Source of the DNA: JAOPZW01 sp963806015
GTDB lineage: Bacteria; Actinomycetota; Thermoleophilia; Solirubrobacterales; Solirubrobacteraceae
Reading direction: 5' to 3'
Length of the DNA: 64,000 nucleotides
Assembly: GCA_963806015.1 (NCBI GenBank)
Contig: CAWDWM010000001.1
Coordinates: 62,001-126,000 of the forward strand
Shown here: positions 1-7,057 of the stretch, piece after piece
Numbering within the stretch: position 1 is the stretch's first letter
Layout of the letters: every line of letters begins with the position of its first letter
Notes under the pieces: model-generated
Seen by the model: the letters and a program-made list of their open reading frames with translations, nothing else
What the model was told of the DNA's origin: nothing
Databases searched by the model: none
Translations under genes and position numbers: made by a program

Positions 1-2
1 GC

Positions 3-149
3 GTGCTGGACAGCGCGGCCAAGCCGGCGCTGGCGGCGACGCTCGAGCACGAGGTCTCGGTGCAGGAGCTGTGCGCGCGCACCGAGGACTTCACCGAGGG
101 CACGCGCGCGTTCGCGCAGAAGCGCCAGCCCGAGTTCAGCGGGCGCTGA
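3..149 (+). CDS. Enoyl-CoA hydratase/isomerase, C-terminal end (partial)
   Basis: The reading frame is open from the window edge to TGA and gives about 48 residues. It ends EGTRAFAQKRQPEFSGR, the usual tail of crotonase-fold enoyl-CoA hydratases, in which this helix packs over the neighbouring subunit. The family hydrates 2-enoyl-CoA thioesters in beta-oxidation-like pathways. The catalytic part lies outside the window, so the substrate cannot be inferred. The nearby HMG-CoA lyase fits acyl-CoA metabolism but lies on the other strand. Confidence 0.7.
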   Translation: MLDSAAKPALAATLEHEVSVQELCARTEDFTEGTRAFAQKRQPEFSGR

Positions 150-152
150 CGG

Positions 153-320
153 TCACTCGGAGGGCGCGGAGGGCCGCGCGTCGCCGACGACCTCGGCCAG
201 CCGCTCGCGGCGCTCGGCGCCGCGTTCCTCGAGCTCGGCCAGGCGCTCCTTGTTGTGCCGGCGCAGCTCGGCTGCGCGATCGGGCGCCAGGAGGTCGTAC
301 ATGTCTCTGATCGGGTGCAT
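153..320 (-). CDS. Small charged helical protein, unknown function
   Basis: A 55-residue frame on the minus strand (ATG to TGA) sits in the gap between the hydratase end and the CDF exporter. The protein begins MHPIRDMYDLLAPDRAAEL. Its middle is rich in Arg, Glu and Ala and should form one long amphipathic helix; the tail is Pro/Ser-rich. No family is recognised. The start has an AGAGG-like sequence upstream. It could be a real small gene or chance coding in GC-rich DNA. Confidence 0.4.
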   Translation of the reverse strand: MHPIRDMYDLLAPDRAAELRRHNKERLAELEERGAERRERLAEVVGDARPSAPSE

Positions 321-371
321 GGGCCTCTGCGCGAGGTGATCGGACGTTCGCGCCCGAGGTGAAGGCCCGGT

Positions 372-1058
372 TCAGTCCGTGCAGCAGTCGTCGTGGCAGG
401 GCTCGTCCGCGAACCGCGCGCCGTCCAGCGGCGAGCTCACGCAGCAGCCCTCGCCGCGCCACGCCTCGGCACCCTCGCGCACCGCGACGCCGGCGATGAG
501 CAGGCCCACCGCCGGGTCGAGCCACCAGGCGCCGAACAACGCGTTGCCCAGCAGGCCGAGCAGCAGCGCGCCCGCCAGGTACGCGCACAGCATGTTCTGG
601 CGCCCCTCGCCCGCCGTCGCGGCCGATCCGAGCTGGTCGGCGAGCCGCTGCTTGGCCACGGCGAGTGCGGGCATGAGGATCACGGAGGCCACGGCCAGGG
701 CCACCCCCACCCAGCTCGCCTGCGCGTGCTCGCCGCGGACCAGCACCCTGACCGACTCGATCCCCACGTACGGGGCCAGCAGGAAGAACTGCACCGCGAC
801 GAGCCGCTGGGCGCGCTCCTCGGCGGCGTGCGAGAAGACGCGCTGCCCGGTGAAGCGCCAGATGATGATCACGCTGGCGAAGCCCTCGATCGCCGAGTCC
901 AGCCCGAAGCCGACGAGCGCGATCGAGCCGGCGACGATCCCCGCGCCGATGGCCACCGCGCCCTCGATCGTCATCCAGGCCAGCGACAGCCAGGAGAGCA
1001 GCCGCACGCGGCCGGCCAGCGTCTGATAGCGGTCGCGCGTGATCGTCGCGACGGCCAT
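372..1058 (-). CDS. Cation diffusion facilitator-like heavy-metal exporter
   Basis: A 228-residue membrane protein with about five or six hydrophobic segments. The first pair contains GSIALVGFGLDSAIE, matching the core of the CDF (cation efflux) family. The C-terminus carries CC, C and CC groups (GEGCCVSS, EPCHDDCCTD), likely a cytosolic soft-metal-binding tail. The start ATG overlaps the stop of the upstream ArsR gene (TGATG), so the two are co-translated. A proton-driven exporter of Zn, Cd or Pb under control of that sensor is the natural reading. The longer upstream reading of this frame is a shadow of the regulator gene. Confidence 0.8.
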   Translation of the reverse strand: MAVATITRDRYQTLAGRVRLLSWLSLAWMTIEGAVAIGAGIVAGSIALVGFGLDSAIEGFASVIIIWRFTGQRVFSHAAEERAQRLVAVQFFLLAPYVGIESVRVLVRGEHAQASWVGVALAVASVILMPALAVAKQRLADQLGSAATAGEGRQNMLCAYLAGALLLGLLGNALFGAWWLDPAVGLLIAGVAVREGAEAWRGEGCCVSSPLDGARFADEPCHDDCCTD

Positions 1059-1417
1059 CAGGCGCGCACCTCGCCGGCGGCCACCGCGGCCAGCAGGTCG
1101 CGGCCGCGCGCCGTCAGCTCGTACATCACCATCCGTCCGTCGCGCTCGGAGCGCGCGAGCCCGGCGGCTTTCAGCTGGCGGACGTGGTGGGAGACGAGCT
1201 TCTCGTCGCGGCCGACGATCCAGGCCAGGTCGCAGACGCACGCGCGCTCGCCGTCGCGCAGAGCCAGGGCCACCGCGAGCCGCGTCGGGTCGCCGAGGGC
1301 CTTGGCCGCGGCCGACCAGGCGTCGAGCTGCTCCATGGGGGCCATGGCCGCGCGGACGGCCTCGGCCTTGGGCAGGTCGAGACACAGCAGGTCGCAGGTG
1401 TCGGGTTCGCGCGCCAC
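1058..1417 (-). CDS. ArsR/SmtB-family metal sensor, CadC type
   Basis: A 119-residue winged-helix repressor. The N-terminal DTCDLLCLD and the internal ACVCDLA together reproduce the four-Cys alpha3N site of CadC-type Cd/Pb/Zn sensors, and the recognition helix reads EKLVSHHVRQLK. The GTG start at 1417 is preferred over an upstream TTG: it places the CDLLC motif at the N-terminus as in CadC and leaves the inverted repeat at 1445-1462 outside the gene. It is followed with a 1-nt overlap by the exporter it probably controls. Metal binding would release DNA and induce export. Confidence 0.85.
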   Translation of the reverse strand: MAREPDTCDLLCLDLPKAEAVRAAMAPMEQLDAWSAAAKALGDPTRLAVALALRDGERACVCDLAWIVGRDEKLVSHHVRQLKAAGLARSERDGRMVMYELTARGRDLLAAVAAGEVRA

Positions 1418-1427
1418 GCGCCGCAGC

Positions 1428-1844
1428 CTACTCCGATGTTCCAACGGACGTACGATCGTCCGAATCAAGCGGCGCCACCGGCAGGCCCGCGTTGCGCCAG
1501 GCCTGAAAGCCGCCGGCGAGATCGGTGGCCTGCGCGTGCCCGAGGTCCAGCAGCGTCGCGGCCGCCAGGCTCGACTGAAAGCCCTCGTCGCACATGACGA
1601 TCACGCGACGGCCGGGGTCGGCGACGCGCGGGTCGCGGTGCGCGCCGCCCGGATCGCAGCGCCATTCGAGGACGTTGCGCGCGATGAACACGCCGCCCGG
1701 CACGACGCCGTCGCGCTCGCGCTGGCTTTCGGCGCGGATGTCCACGAGCACGGCGCCGTCGCGCATGGCGTCGCGCGCCTGGACAGGAGCGACGCGCGCG
1801 AGGCGCCCTCGCGCCTGCGCGAGCAGCTGGTCGATCGCGCTCAT
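1428..1844 (-). CDS. Rhodanese-domain protein
   Basis: A 138-residue single rhodanese domain. The active-site loop is VIVMCDEGFQSSLAA with the catalytic Cys that carries persulfide, and DIRAESQRERDGVVPGG is the usual first motif. It would transfer sulfane sulfur to an unknown acceptor. The start ATG overlaps the HMG-CoA lyase stop (ATGA) and the stop lies 10 nt before the ArsR start, so it is part of the same leftward operon. Its 3' end contains the putative ArsR operator. Confidence 0.85.
   Translation of the reverse strand: MSAIDQLLAQARGRLARVAPVQARDAMRDGAVLVDIRAESQRERDGVVPGGVFIARNVLEWRCDPGGAHRDPRVADPGRRVIVMCDEGFQSSLAAATLLDLGHAQATDLAGGFQAWRNAGLPVAPLDSDDRTSVGTSE
1445..1462. promoter_or_regulatory. 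Inverted repeat, candidate CadC-type operator
   Basis: CGGACG-N6-CGTCCG lies 28-45 nt upstream of the ArsR GTG start, inside the 3' end of the rhodanese gene. Position and symmetry suit an autoregulatory ArsR operator. The sequence differs from the AT-rich SmtB/CadC consensus, so the assignment rests on context. Confidence 0.4.
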
Positions 1845-2767
1845 CGCCCGCGATGCCAGTCGACCGCGCCCGCCACCAGCGTGTGGCTGCCGAGCGGGCG
1901 CCCGAGCACGTCGCGGGCGGCGCGCGCGGCGCCGAGCAGGGCATCGAGGTCGATGCCGGTCTCGATGCCCATCTCGTGCAGCATCGAGACGAGGTCCTCG
2001 GTGGCGATGTTGCCGGTGGCCCCCGGCGGGACCGGGCAGCCCCCCAGCTCGCCGAAGGAGGACTCGAAGGAGTCGATGCCGACCTCGAGGGCCGCGAGCA
2101 CGTTGGCCAGGCCCTGGCCGCGCGTGTTGTGGAAGTGCGCGGTGAGCTCGACCTCGTCGCCCAGCACGGTGCGCGCCTGCTCGAAGAACGCGCGCACCTG
2201 CACCGGGTTGGCCATCCCCGTGGTGTCGCCGAAGCCGATCTCCTCGGCCCCGGCGCGGACGAGCTGCCCGGCGATGGCGAGCACGCGCTCGGGCGGGACG
2301 TGGCCCTCGTAGGGGCAGCCGAAGGCCACCGAGATGACCGCTTCGCAGCGCAGGCTCTCGCCGCGGGCGTGGCCGAGCACGCGCTCGAGGCCGACCAGCG
2401 ACTCGCGGATCGAGCGGTTGACGTTCTTGCGGTTGTGGGTCTCCGACGCGGACAGGAAGACGTTGATCTCCTGGAAGCGCCCGTGATTGACCAGCGCATT
2501 CTGCAGGCCGCGCTCGTTGGGAATGAGCACCGAGACCGAGACGTTGCGCGGGCGGTCGATCCCCGCCAGCACCTGATCGGCGTCGGCCAGCTGGGGGATG
2601 ACGTCGGCGCGCACGAAGCTCGTCACCTCGATGCGCCGCAGGCCGGTGCGCATGAGGGCGTCGACGAGGCGCACCTTGTCGTCGGTCGCGATGACCTCCG
2701 GCTCGTTCTGAAAGCCATCGCGGGGTCCGACCTCGCGGATGCGCACGCTTTGGGGCAGCTGAGTCAC
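1841..2767 (-). CDS. mvaB: Hydroxymethylglutaryl-CoA lyase
   Basis: A 308-residue TIM-barrel lyase that splits HMG-CoA into acetoacetate and acetyl-CoA, the last step of leucine catabolism. The start region has VRIREVGPRDGFQ (substrate- and metal-binding R-D pair), HFHNTRGQG carries the metal-ligand His pair, and GGCPVPPGATGN is the signature loop with the catalytic Cys. The GTG at 2767 fits the family N-terminus; upstream sequence in the frame belongs to the divergent gene. It is first gene of the operon that continues into rhodanese, ArsR and CDF. A related HMGL-like lyase specificity cannot be excluded. Confidence 0.88.
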   Translation of the reverse strand: MTQLPQSVRIREVGPRDGFQNEPEVIATDDKVRLVDALMRTGLRRIEVTSFVRADVIPQLADADQVLAGIDRPRNVSVSVLIPNERGLQNALVNHGRFQEINVFLSASETHNRKNVNRSIRESLVGLERVLGHARGESLRCEAVISVAFGCPYEGHVPPERVLAIAGQLVRAGAEEIGFGDTTGMANPVQVRAFFEQARTVLGDEVELTAHFHNTRGQGLANVLAALEVGIDSFESSFGELGGCPVPPGATGNIATEDLVSMLHEMGIETGIDLDALLGAARAARDVLGRPLGSHTLVAGAVDWHRGR

Positions 2768-2780
2768 CTGAAGCTGTACA

Positions 2781-2797
2781 TATACTCGCCGCCGGTG
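2781..2797 (+). promoter_or_regulatory. -10 box for a leaderless npdG transcript
   Basis: TATACT at 2781-2786 is followed after 8 nt by the GTG start of the F420:NADP oxidoreductase gene, with no Shine-Dalgarno sequence in between. This spacing puts the transcription start at or next to the initiation codon. Confidence 0.5.
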
Positions 2798-3460
2798 ACC
2801 GAGCCCATTGCGATCATTGGCGCGACCGGCGCGCTCGGCTTCGGCCTGACGCTGCGCTGGGGCCGCGCGGGCGTCCCCGTCGTCCTGGGCTCGCGCGACG
2901 CAGCGCGCGCCGTCGAGGCGGCCGACCGCGCCCGCGCGGCCCTGCCCGACGGGCATTTCGAGGGCTATGAGAACGCCGAGGCGGCCGCCAAGGCCGAGGT
3001 CGTCGTGCTCTGCGTGCCGTTCCGCAACCAGTCCGAGACGCTGACCAACCTCAAGGGCGCGCTGCACGAGCACCAGCTCGTGGTCGATGCGACGGTGCCG
3101 CTGGCCGCCGCGGTCGGCGGCCGTGCGACGCGCCTCCTCGGCGTGTGGCAGGGCTCCGCCGCCCAGCAGGCACAGGAAATGGTGCCCGACGGTGTCCGCG
3201 TGGTCAGCGCGCTGCACACCGTGAGCGCCGCCGCGTGCGGGGACCTCGAGCATGCGCTCGACGAGGACGTGCTCGTGTGCGGAAACCACCGTGAGGACAA
3301 GGAGCGCGTCATGGCCCTGATCGACCGCATCGACGGCCTGCGCTGCGTCGACGCCGGGCGCTTGGAGATGGCGCGCATCGTGGAGTCGCTGACCGCGCTG
3401 CTGATCTCGATCAACGTGCGCCACAAGACGCGCGCCGGGATCAAGATCACCGGAGTCTGA
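2795..3460 (+). CDS. npdG: F420H2:NADP+ oxidoreductase
   Basis: A 221-residue protein with an N-terminal Rossmann fold (IAIIGATGALGFGL) and NADP-type loop SRDAAR. The middle (VVLCVPFRNQ) and the C-terminal helix ISINVRHKTRAGIKITGV match the Fno/NpdG family, which moves hydride between coenzyme F420 and NADP+. It reads into cofD after 4 nt, and F420 biosynthesis genes flank it on both sides. The GTG start is chosen because the Rossmann strand begins five residues later and a good -10 box lies just upstream. Confidence 0.88.
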   Translation: MTEPIAIIGATGALGFGLTLRWGRAGVPVVLGSRDAARAVEAADRARAALPDGHFEGYENAEAAAKAEVVVLCVPFRNQSETLTNLKGALHEHQLVVDATVPLAAAVGGRATRLLGVWQGSAAQQAQEMVPDGVRVVSALHTVSAAACGDLEHALDEDVLVCGNHREDKERVMALIDRIDGLRCVDAGRLEMARIVESLTALLISINVRHKTRAGIKITGV

Positions 3461-3464
3461 CGGC

Positions 3465-4361
3465 GTGGTGGTCGTCCTCGCCGGCGGGACGGGCGGCGCC
3501 AAGCTCGCCCGCGGGATGCTCGACGTGGTCGGCGACGAGCTCGTGGTCGTGGCCAACACGGCCGACGACATCGAGGCCTACGGCGCCTACGTCTCCCCCG
3601 ACCCCGACCTGTGCGCGTTCTGGCTGGCCGACCGCATCGACGAGCGCGGCTGGGGCCTGCGCGGCGACACCTTCCACGCGATGGACCAGTTGCGCGAGCT
3701 CGGCGTCGACGTGTGGTTCAACCTCGGCGACCGCGACCTGGCCATCGGCCTGCGCCGCGCGCAGCGCCTGGCCGAGGGCGCCACGCTGACGCAGGCCATC
3801 GGCGAGCTGACCACGGCCCTGGGGCTCGGGGCGCGCGTGCTGCCGATGGCCGACCAGCCGGTGCGCACGCGCGTGCTGGCCCGCGGGCGCTGGGTGCCCT
3901 TCCAGGAGTTCATGATCCGCGAGCGCGGCGAGGGGCCCGTGGACGGCGTCGAGCTGCAGGGCATCGAGGCGGCCCGCGCGCCCGAGGCGGTCCTCGACGC
4001 GATCGCGCGCGCCCGCGCCATCGTGCTGGGGCCGTCGAACCCCGTCATCTCCGTGCGGACGATCCTCGAGGTCCCGGGCATCTCCGACGCGCTGCGCGCC
4101 GCCACGGCGCCGGTGGTGGCCGTCTCCCCCGTCGTCGGCGGGCAGGTGCTCAAGGGGCCCACGGCCGCCTTCATGGCCTGGGCCGGCCTGCCGGTGAGCG
4201 CGGAGGGGACCGCCCGCGCCTACGACGGCCTGCTGAACGGCATGGTGGCCGACGAGCCCTTCGACGCCCTCCCGGCGCTCGAGACCGACACGCGCATGGA
4301 CGATGCCGACGCGCGACGGCGCCTGGCCCAAGACGTCCTGCGCTTCGCGGAGGCTCTGTAG
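3465..4361 (+). CDS. cofD: CofD/FbiA, 2-phospho-L-lactate (phosphoenolpyruvate) transferase
   Basis: A 298-residue enzyme that couples the phospho-acid moiety to the deazaflavin Fo in F420 biosynthesis. The N-terminus VVVLAGGTGGAKLARGM is the glycine-rich nucleotide loop of the CofD family; NTADDIE and LGPSNPVISV are further family blocks. In actinobacteria (FbiA) the substrate is activated phosphoenolpyruvate, giving dehydro-F420-0. It sits 4 nt after npdG and its stop touches the cofC start, so npdG-cofD-cofC-cofE form one operon. Confidence 0.93.
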   Translation: MVVVLAGGTGGAKLARGMLDVVGDELVVVANTADDIEAYGAYVSPDPDLCAFWLADRIDERGWGLRGDTFHAMDQLRELGVDVWFNLGDRDLAIGLRRAQRLAEGATLTQAIGELTTALGLGARVLPMADQPVRTRVLARGRWVPFQEFMIRERGEGPVDGVELQGIEAARAPEAVLDAIARARAIVLGPSNPVISVRTILEVPGISDALRAATAPVVAVSPVVGGQVLKGPTAAFMAWAGLPVSAEGTARAYDGLLNGMVADEPFDALPALETDTRMDDADARRRLAQDVLRFAEAL

Positions 4362-5015
4362 ATGCGGACCTGCGCGGTGCTGCCCATCAAGCGCTTCGAC
4401 GACGCCAAGCAGCGCCTGGACAAGACGCTCAACGCGGGCACCCGCAAGGCGCTGGCCGAGGCCATGGTCAGCGACGTGCTGCACGCGCTGCGCCGCTCCG
4501 AGCGCATCGACAAGGTGATCGTCGTCACCGGCGAGAACGGCGCCGAGGCGCTGGCCCGGGCCTACGACGCCGAGTCGATCGGAGACGACGATCGCGGCCA
4601 CTCGCACGCCGCGCGCGCCGGGATCGACTGGGCGCTCGAGCGCGACTACGAGCGCGTGCTGCTGATCCCCGGCGACTGCCCCGCGCTGGACCCGCGCGAG
4701 GTCGACGAGCTGGTGGCCGGCGCGATGAGCGCCCCGGACGTCGTCATCGTCCCCGACCGCCACGGCACCGGCACCAACGCGCTGCTGCTGGCGCCGCCCG
4801 ACGCGATCGGCCCGAGCTTCGGCCCCGGCAGCCGCGAGCGCCACGAGCAGGCGGCCCAGGCCGCCGGAGCGCGCTGGCGCGTGGCCGAGCCGCGCTCGCT
4901 GGTGCTCGACGTCGACACCGCCGAGGACCTGGCCGCGCTGCGCGTCGTGCTCGGCTCGCGTACCGGCGGCGCCGCGCACACGCGCGGGCTGCTGGCGCGC
5001 CTCGACCGGCAATGA
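4362..5015 (+). CDS. cofC: CofC/FbiD, phospholactate/phosphoenolpyruvate guanylyltransferase
   Basis: A 217-residue nucleotidyltransferase of the MobA-like fold. The N-terminal LPIKRFDDAKQRL is the GTP-binding signature, and PGDCPALDPREV contains the metal-binding Asp. It makes the GDP-activated three-carbon acid used by CofD. The start ATG directly follows the cofD stop, and its stop overlaps the cofE start (ATGA). Confidence 0.92.
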   Translation: MRTCAVLPIKRFDDAKQRLDKTLNAGTRKALAEAMVSDVLHALRRSERIDKVIVVTGENGAEALARAYDAESIGDDDRGHSHAARAGIDWALERDYERVLLIPGDCPALDPREVDELVAGAMSAPDVVIVPDRHGTGTNALLLAPPDAIGPSFGPGSRERHEQAAQAAGARWRVAEPRSLVLDVDTAEDLAALRVVLGSRTGGAAHTRGLLARLDRQ

Positions 5016-5743
5016 CCTCCGTGCAGGCGTGGGCGCTCCCCGGCCTGCCCGAGGTGCGCCCGGGAGACGACCTCGCCGCGCTCCTGCGCGACGGCGCCTA
5101 CGAGCCCGGCGACGTGCTCGTGATCGCCCACAAGGTCGTCTCCAAGTCCGAGGGCGCTCTGCGCGCGCTCGACGCCGTGACGGTCTCCGACCGCGCCCGC
5201 GCGCTGGCCGGCGAGCACGACAAGGACCCGCGCCACGTGCAGGTGATCCTCGACGAGTCCGCCGACGTGCTGCGCGCGCAGCGCGGCGTGCTCATCTGCC
5301 GCACCCATCACGGCTTCGTGTGCGCCAACGCCGGCGTCGACACCTCCAACGCGCCGCAGGACGGCGCGCTGGTGACCCTGCCGCGCGACCCCGACGCGAG
5401 CGCCCGGCGACTGCGCGCGGCGCTGCCGAACCGCCCCGCCGTGGTCATCGCGGACTCGTTCGGCCGCGCCTGGCGCCACGGGCAATGCGACGTGGCCATC
5501 GGCATCGCCGGGCTGGCGGTGCTCGACGACTGGCGCGGGCGTCGCGACGCGCGCGGGCTCGAGCTGCGCGCGACGGCGATCGCCGTCGCCGACGAGGCGG
5601 CTGCCGCGGCCGACCTCGTCCGCGACAAGGGCTCGCGCGAGCCGGCGGTGGTCGTCCGCGGGCTGGCGCGCCACGTCAGCGAGGACGACGGCCCGGGCGC
5701 CGCGGCCCTCGTCCGCCCGCTGGCCGAGGATCTGTTCCCCTGA
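5012..5743 (+). CDS. cofE: Coenzyme F420-0:L-glutamate ligase
   Basis: A 243-residue CofE-type ligase that adds L-glutamates to F420-0 with GTP. Family blocks include LVIAHKVVSKSEG near the start and the long GQCDVAIGIAGLAVLDDWRG stretch. It corresponds to the stand-alone CofE domain only. The C-terminal nitroreductase-like domain of mycobacterial FbiB, which reduces dehydro-F420, is absent, so that reductase must be encoded elsewhere if the FbiA route is used. The start overlaps the cofC stop (ATGA); it is last gene of the operon. Confidence 0.92.
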   Translation: MTSVQAWALPGLPEVRPGDDLAALLRDGAYEPGDVLVIAHKVVSKSEGALRALDAVTVSDRARALAGEHDKDPRHVQVILDESADVLRAQRGVLICRTHHGFVCANAGVDTSNAPQDGALVTLPRDPDASARRLRAALPNRPAVVIADSFGRAWRHGQCDVAIGIAGLAVLDDWRGRRDARGLELRATAIAVADEAAAAADLVRDKGSREPAVVVRGLARHVSEDDGPGAAALVRPLAEDLFP

Positions 5744-5764
5744 CGCGAGGGTCTCCCGCGGGGC

Positions 5765-6235
5765 TCAGCTGCCCACGCGCACGACCCGCTGGCGGCGCAC
5801 GCCGCCCGGCGTCCTGACCTCGATCTCGTCGCCGGGGCGGCGGCCCATCAGCGCCCTGGCCACCGGCGACTCGGCCGACAGCTTGCCGGCCCTGAGGTCG
5901 GCCTCGGTCGGTCCCACGAGCGTCCACGTCGCCTCGCGCCCGGTCTGCTCGTCGGCCACGGTCACGGTGGTGCCGAAGGCCACGACCTCGTTGTCGGTCG
6001 GCGCCTCGACCACGACGGCGTTGCGCAGGCGCTCGACCAGGCGCTTGATCTTGGTCTCCAGGTGCGCCTGGTCCTCCTTGGCGATGTGGTACTCCGCGTT
6101 CTCCTTGAGGTCGCCCAGCTCGCGCGCGGCCATGATGCGCTTGGCCATGTCGCGCCGCGCGTCGCCCTCCAGGTGCGCCAGCTCGGCCTTGAGGGCGTCG
6201 AGACCCTCGGCGGTGATCGCCTCTCCTTCGCTCAT
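5765..6235 (-). CDS. greA: Transcription elongation factor GreA
   Basis: A 156-residue protein, normal size for GreA. The N-terminal coiled-coil contains the acidic tip region ARELGDLKENAEYHIAKEDQ, which enters the RNA polymerase secondary channel to promote cleavage of backtracked RNA. The C-terminal FKBP-like domain ends RPGDEIEVRTPGG. It is convergent with cofE, 21 nt apart. Confidence 0.95.
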   Translation of the reverse strand: MSEGEAITAEGLDALKAELAHLEGDARRDMAKRIMAARELGDLKENAEYHIAKEDQAHLETKIKRLVERLRNAVVVEAPTDNEVVAFGTTVTVADEQTGREATWTLVGPTEADLRAGKLSAESPVARALMGRRPGDEIEVRTPGGVRRQRVVRVGS

Positions 6236-6239
6236 CCGC

Positions 6240-7055
6240 TCATTGTGGCGGGCCAGCCGCCGCGGCGGCCCGCACGTCGGACAGCCGAGGGCGCTCGCCG
6301 AAGCCCTGCAGCCACCAGGTGGCGCCCGCGTCCTCCAGGTCGGCCAGGCGATCGGCGTCCGGGCGGTCGTGATTGACGACCACGAGGTCGAACGGCCCGG
6401 CGCCGGCGGCGCGATGGACGTCGACGGTCTCGAGGATGGAGCGCACGTCGGCGCCCGTGAGCGATGCCTCGTGGCTGACCGGGAACACGCCGTCGTAGCG
6501 CGCGGCGCGCACCAGCGGGCGGCGGTGGGGCCACACGCAGCCCAGCCACACCGGCGGGTGCGGCTGCTGGACCGGCCTCGGGCGCACCTGCGCCTCGTCC
6601 AGGACGAAGGCCGGGCCGTCGCGGCTGACCGGCTGGCCGGTCCACAGATCGACGATCACGTCGAGGGCCTCGTCGAGCAGCGCCGCGCGTGCGCGCGGGT
6701 CGCGCTCCTCGCCGAAGGCGGTCAGCTCGCGCCGGCTGTCGCCGCCCAATCCGGCGCCGAACACCATGCGCCCGCCCGACAGCCGGTCGAGCACGGCGAC
6801 CTGGCGGGCGACGTCCCACGGGCGCCGGCGCGCCAGCGGGGTGACCATGGCGCCCAGGAGGATCTGCTCGGTGGCCAGGGCGATGGCGGTCAGCGCGATC
6901 CACGGGTCGGCGATGTCGAGCCGGTCGAAGGTCATGACGTGGTCCCACAGGAAGATGCCGTCCCACCCGCCGGCCTCGGCCTGCGCGGACACCTCGGCGA
7001 GCGCCCGGACGTCGGCCAGCTCGCGGAAGGGCGCGACGTAGAGCCCGTGTCGCAC
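6240..7055 (-). CDS. Luciferase-like (LLM class) F420-dependent oxidoreductase
   Basis: A 271-residue TIM-barrel flavin/F420-dependent oxidoreductase. Blocks typical of the family are GWDGIFLWDH, DPWIALTAIALATEQI, LGAMVTPLARRRPW and LDRLSGGRMVFGAGLGGD. The substrate is unknown. It begins 2 nt after the fbiC stop, so it is co-transcribed with F420 synthesis, which favours F420 over FMN as cofactor. The GTG start is chosen because VRHGLYVAPF is the expected first strand. Confidence 0.85.
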   Translation of the reverse strand: MRHGLYVAPFRELADVRALAEVSAQAEAGGWDGIFLWDHVMTFDRLDIADPWIALTAIALATEQILLGAMVTPLARRRPWDVARQVAVLDRLSGGRMVFGAGLGGDSRRELTAFGEERDPRARAALLDEALDVIVDLWTGQPVSRDGPAFVLDEAQVRPRPVQQPHPPVWLGCVWPHRRPLVRAARYDGVFPVSHEASLTGADVRSILETVDVHRAAGAGPFDLVVVNHDRPDADRLADLEDAGATWWLQGFGERPRLSDVRAAAAAGPPQ

Positions 7056-7057
7056 GG

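Noticed and set aside
1841..3571. 576-codon minus-strand frame spanning npdG as one protein
   Set aside because: Only the part from 2767 to 1841 reads as HMG-CoA lyase; the rest is antisense of npdG in GC-rich DNA.
5744..5764. Terminator between cofE and greA
   Set aside because: CGCGAGGG/CCCGCGGG is imperfect and lacks a T-run; not strong enough to list.
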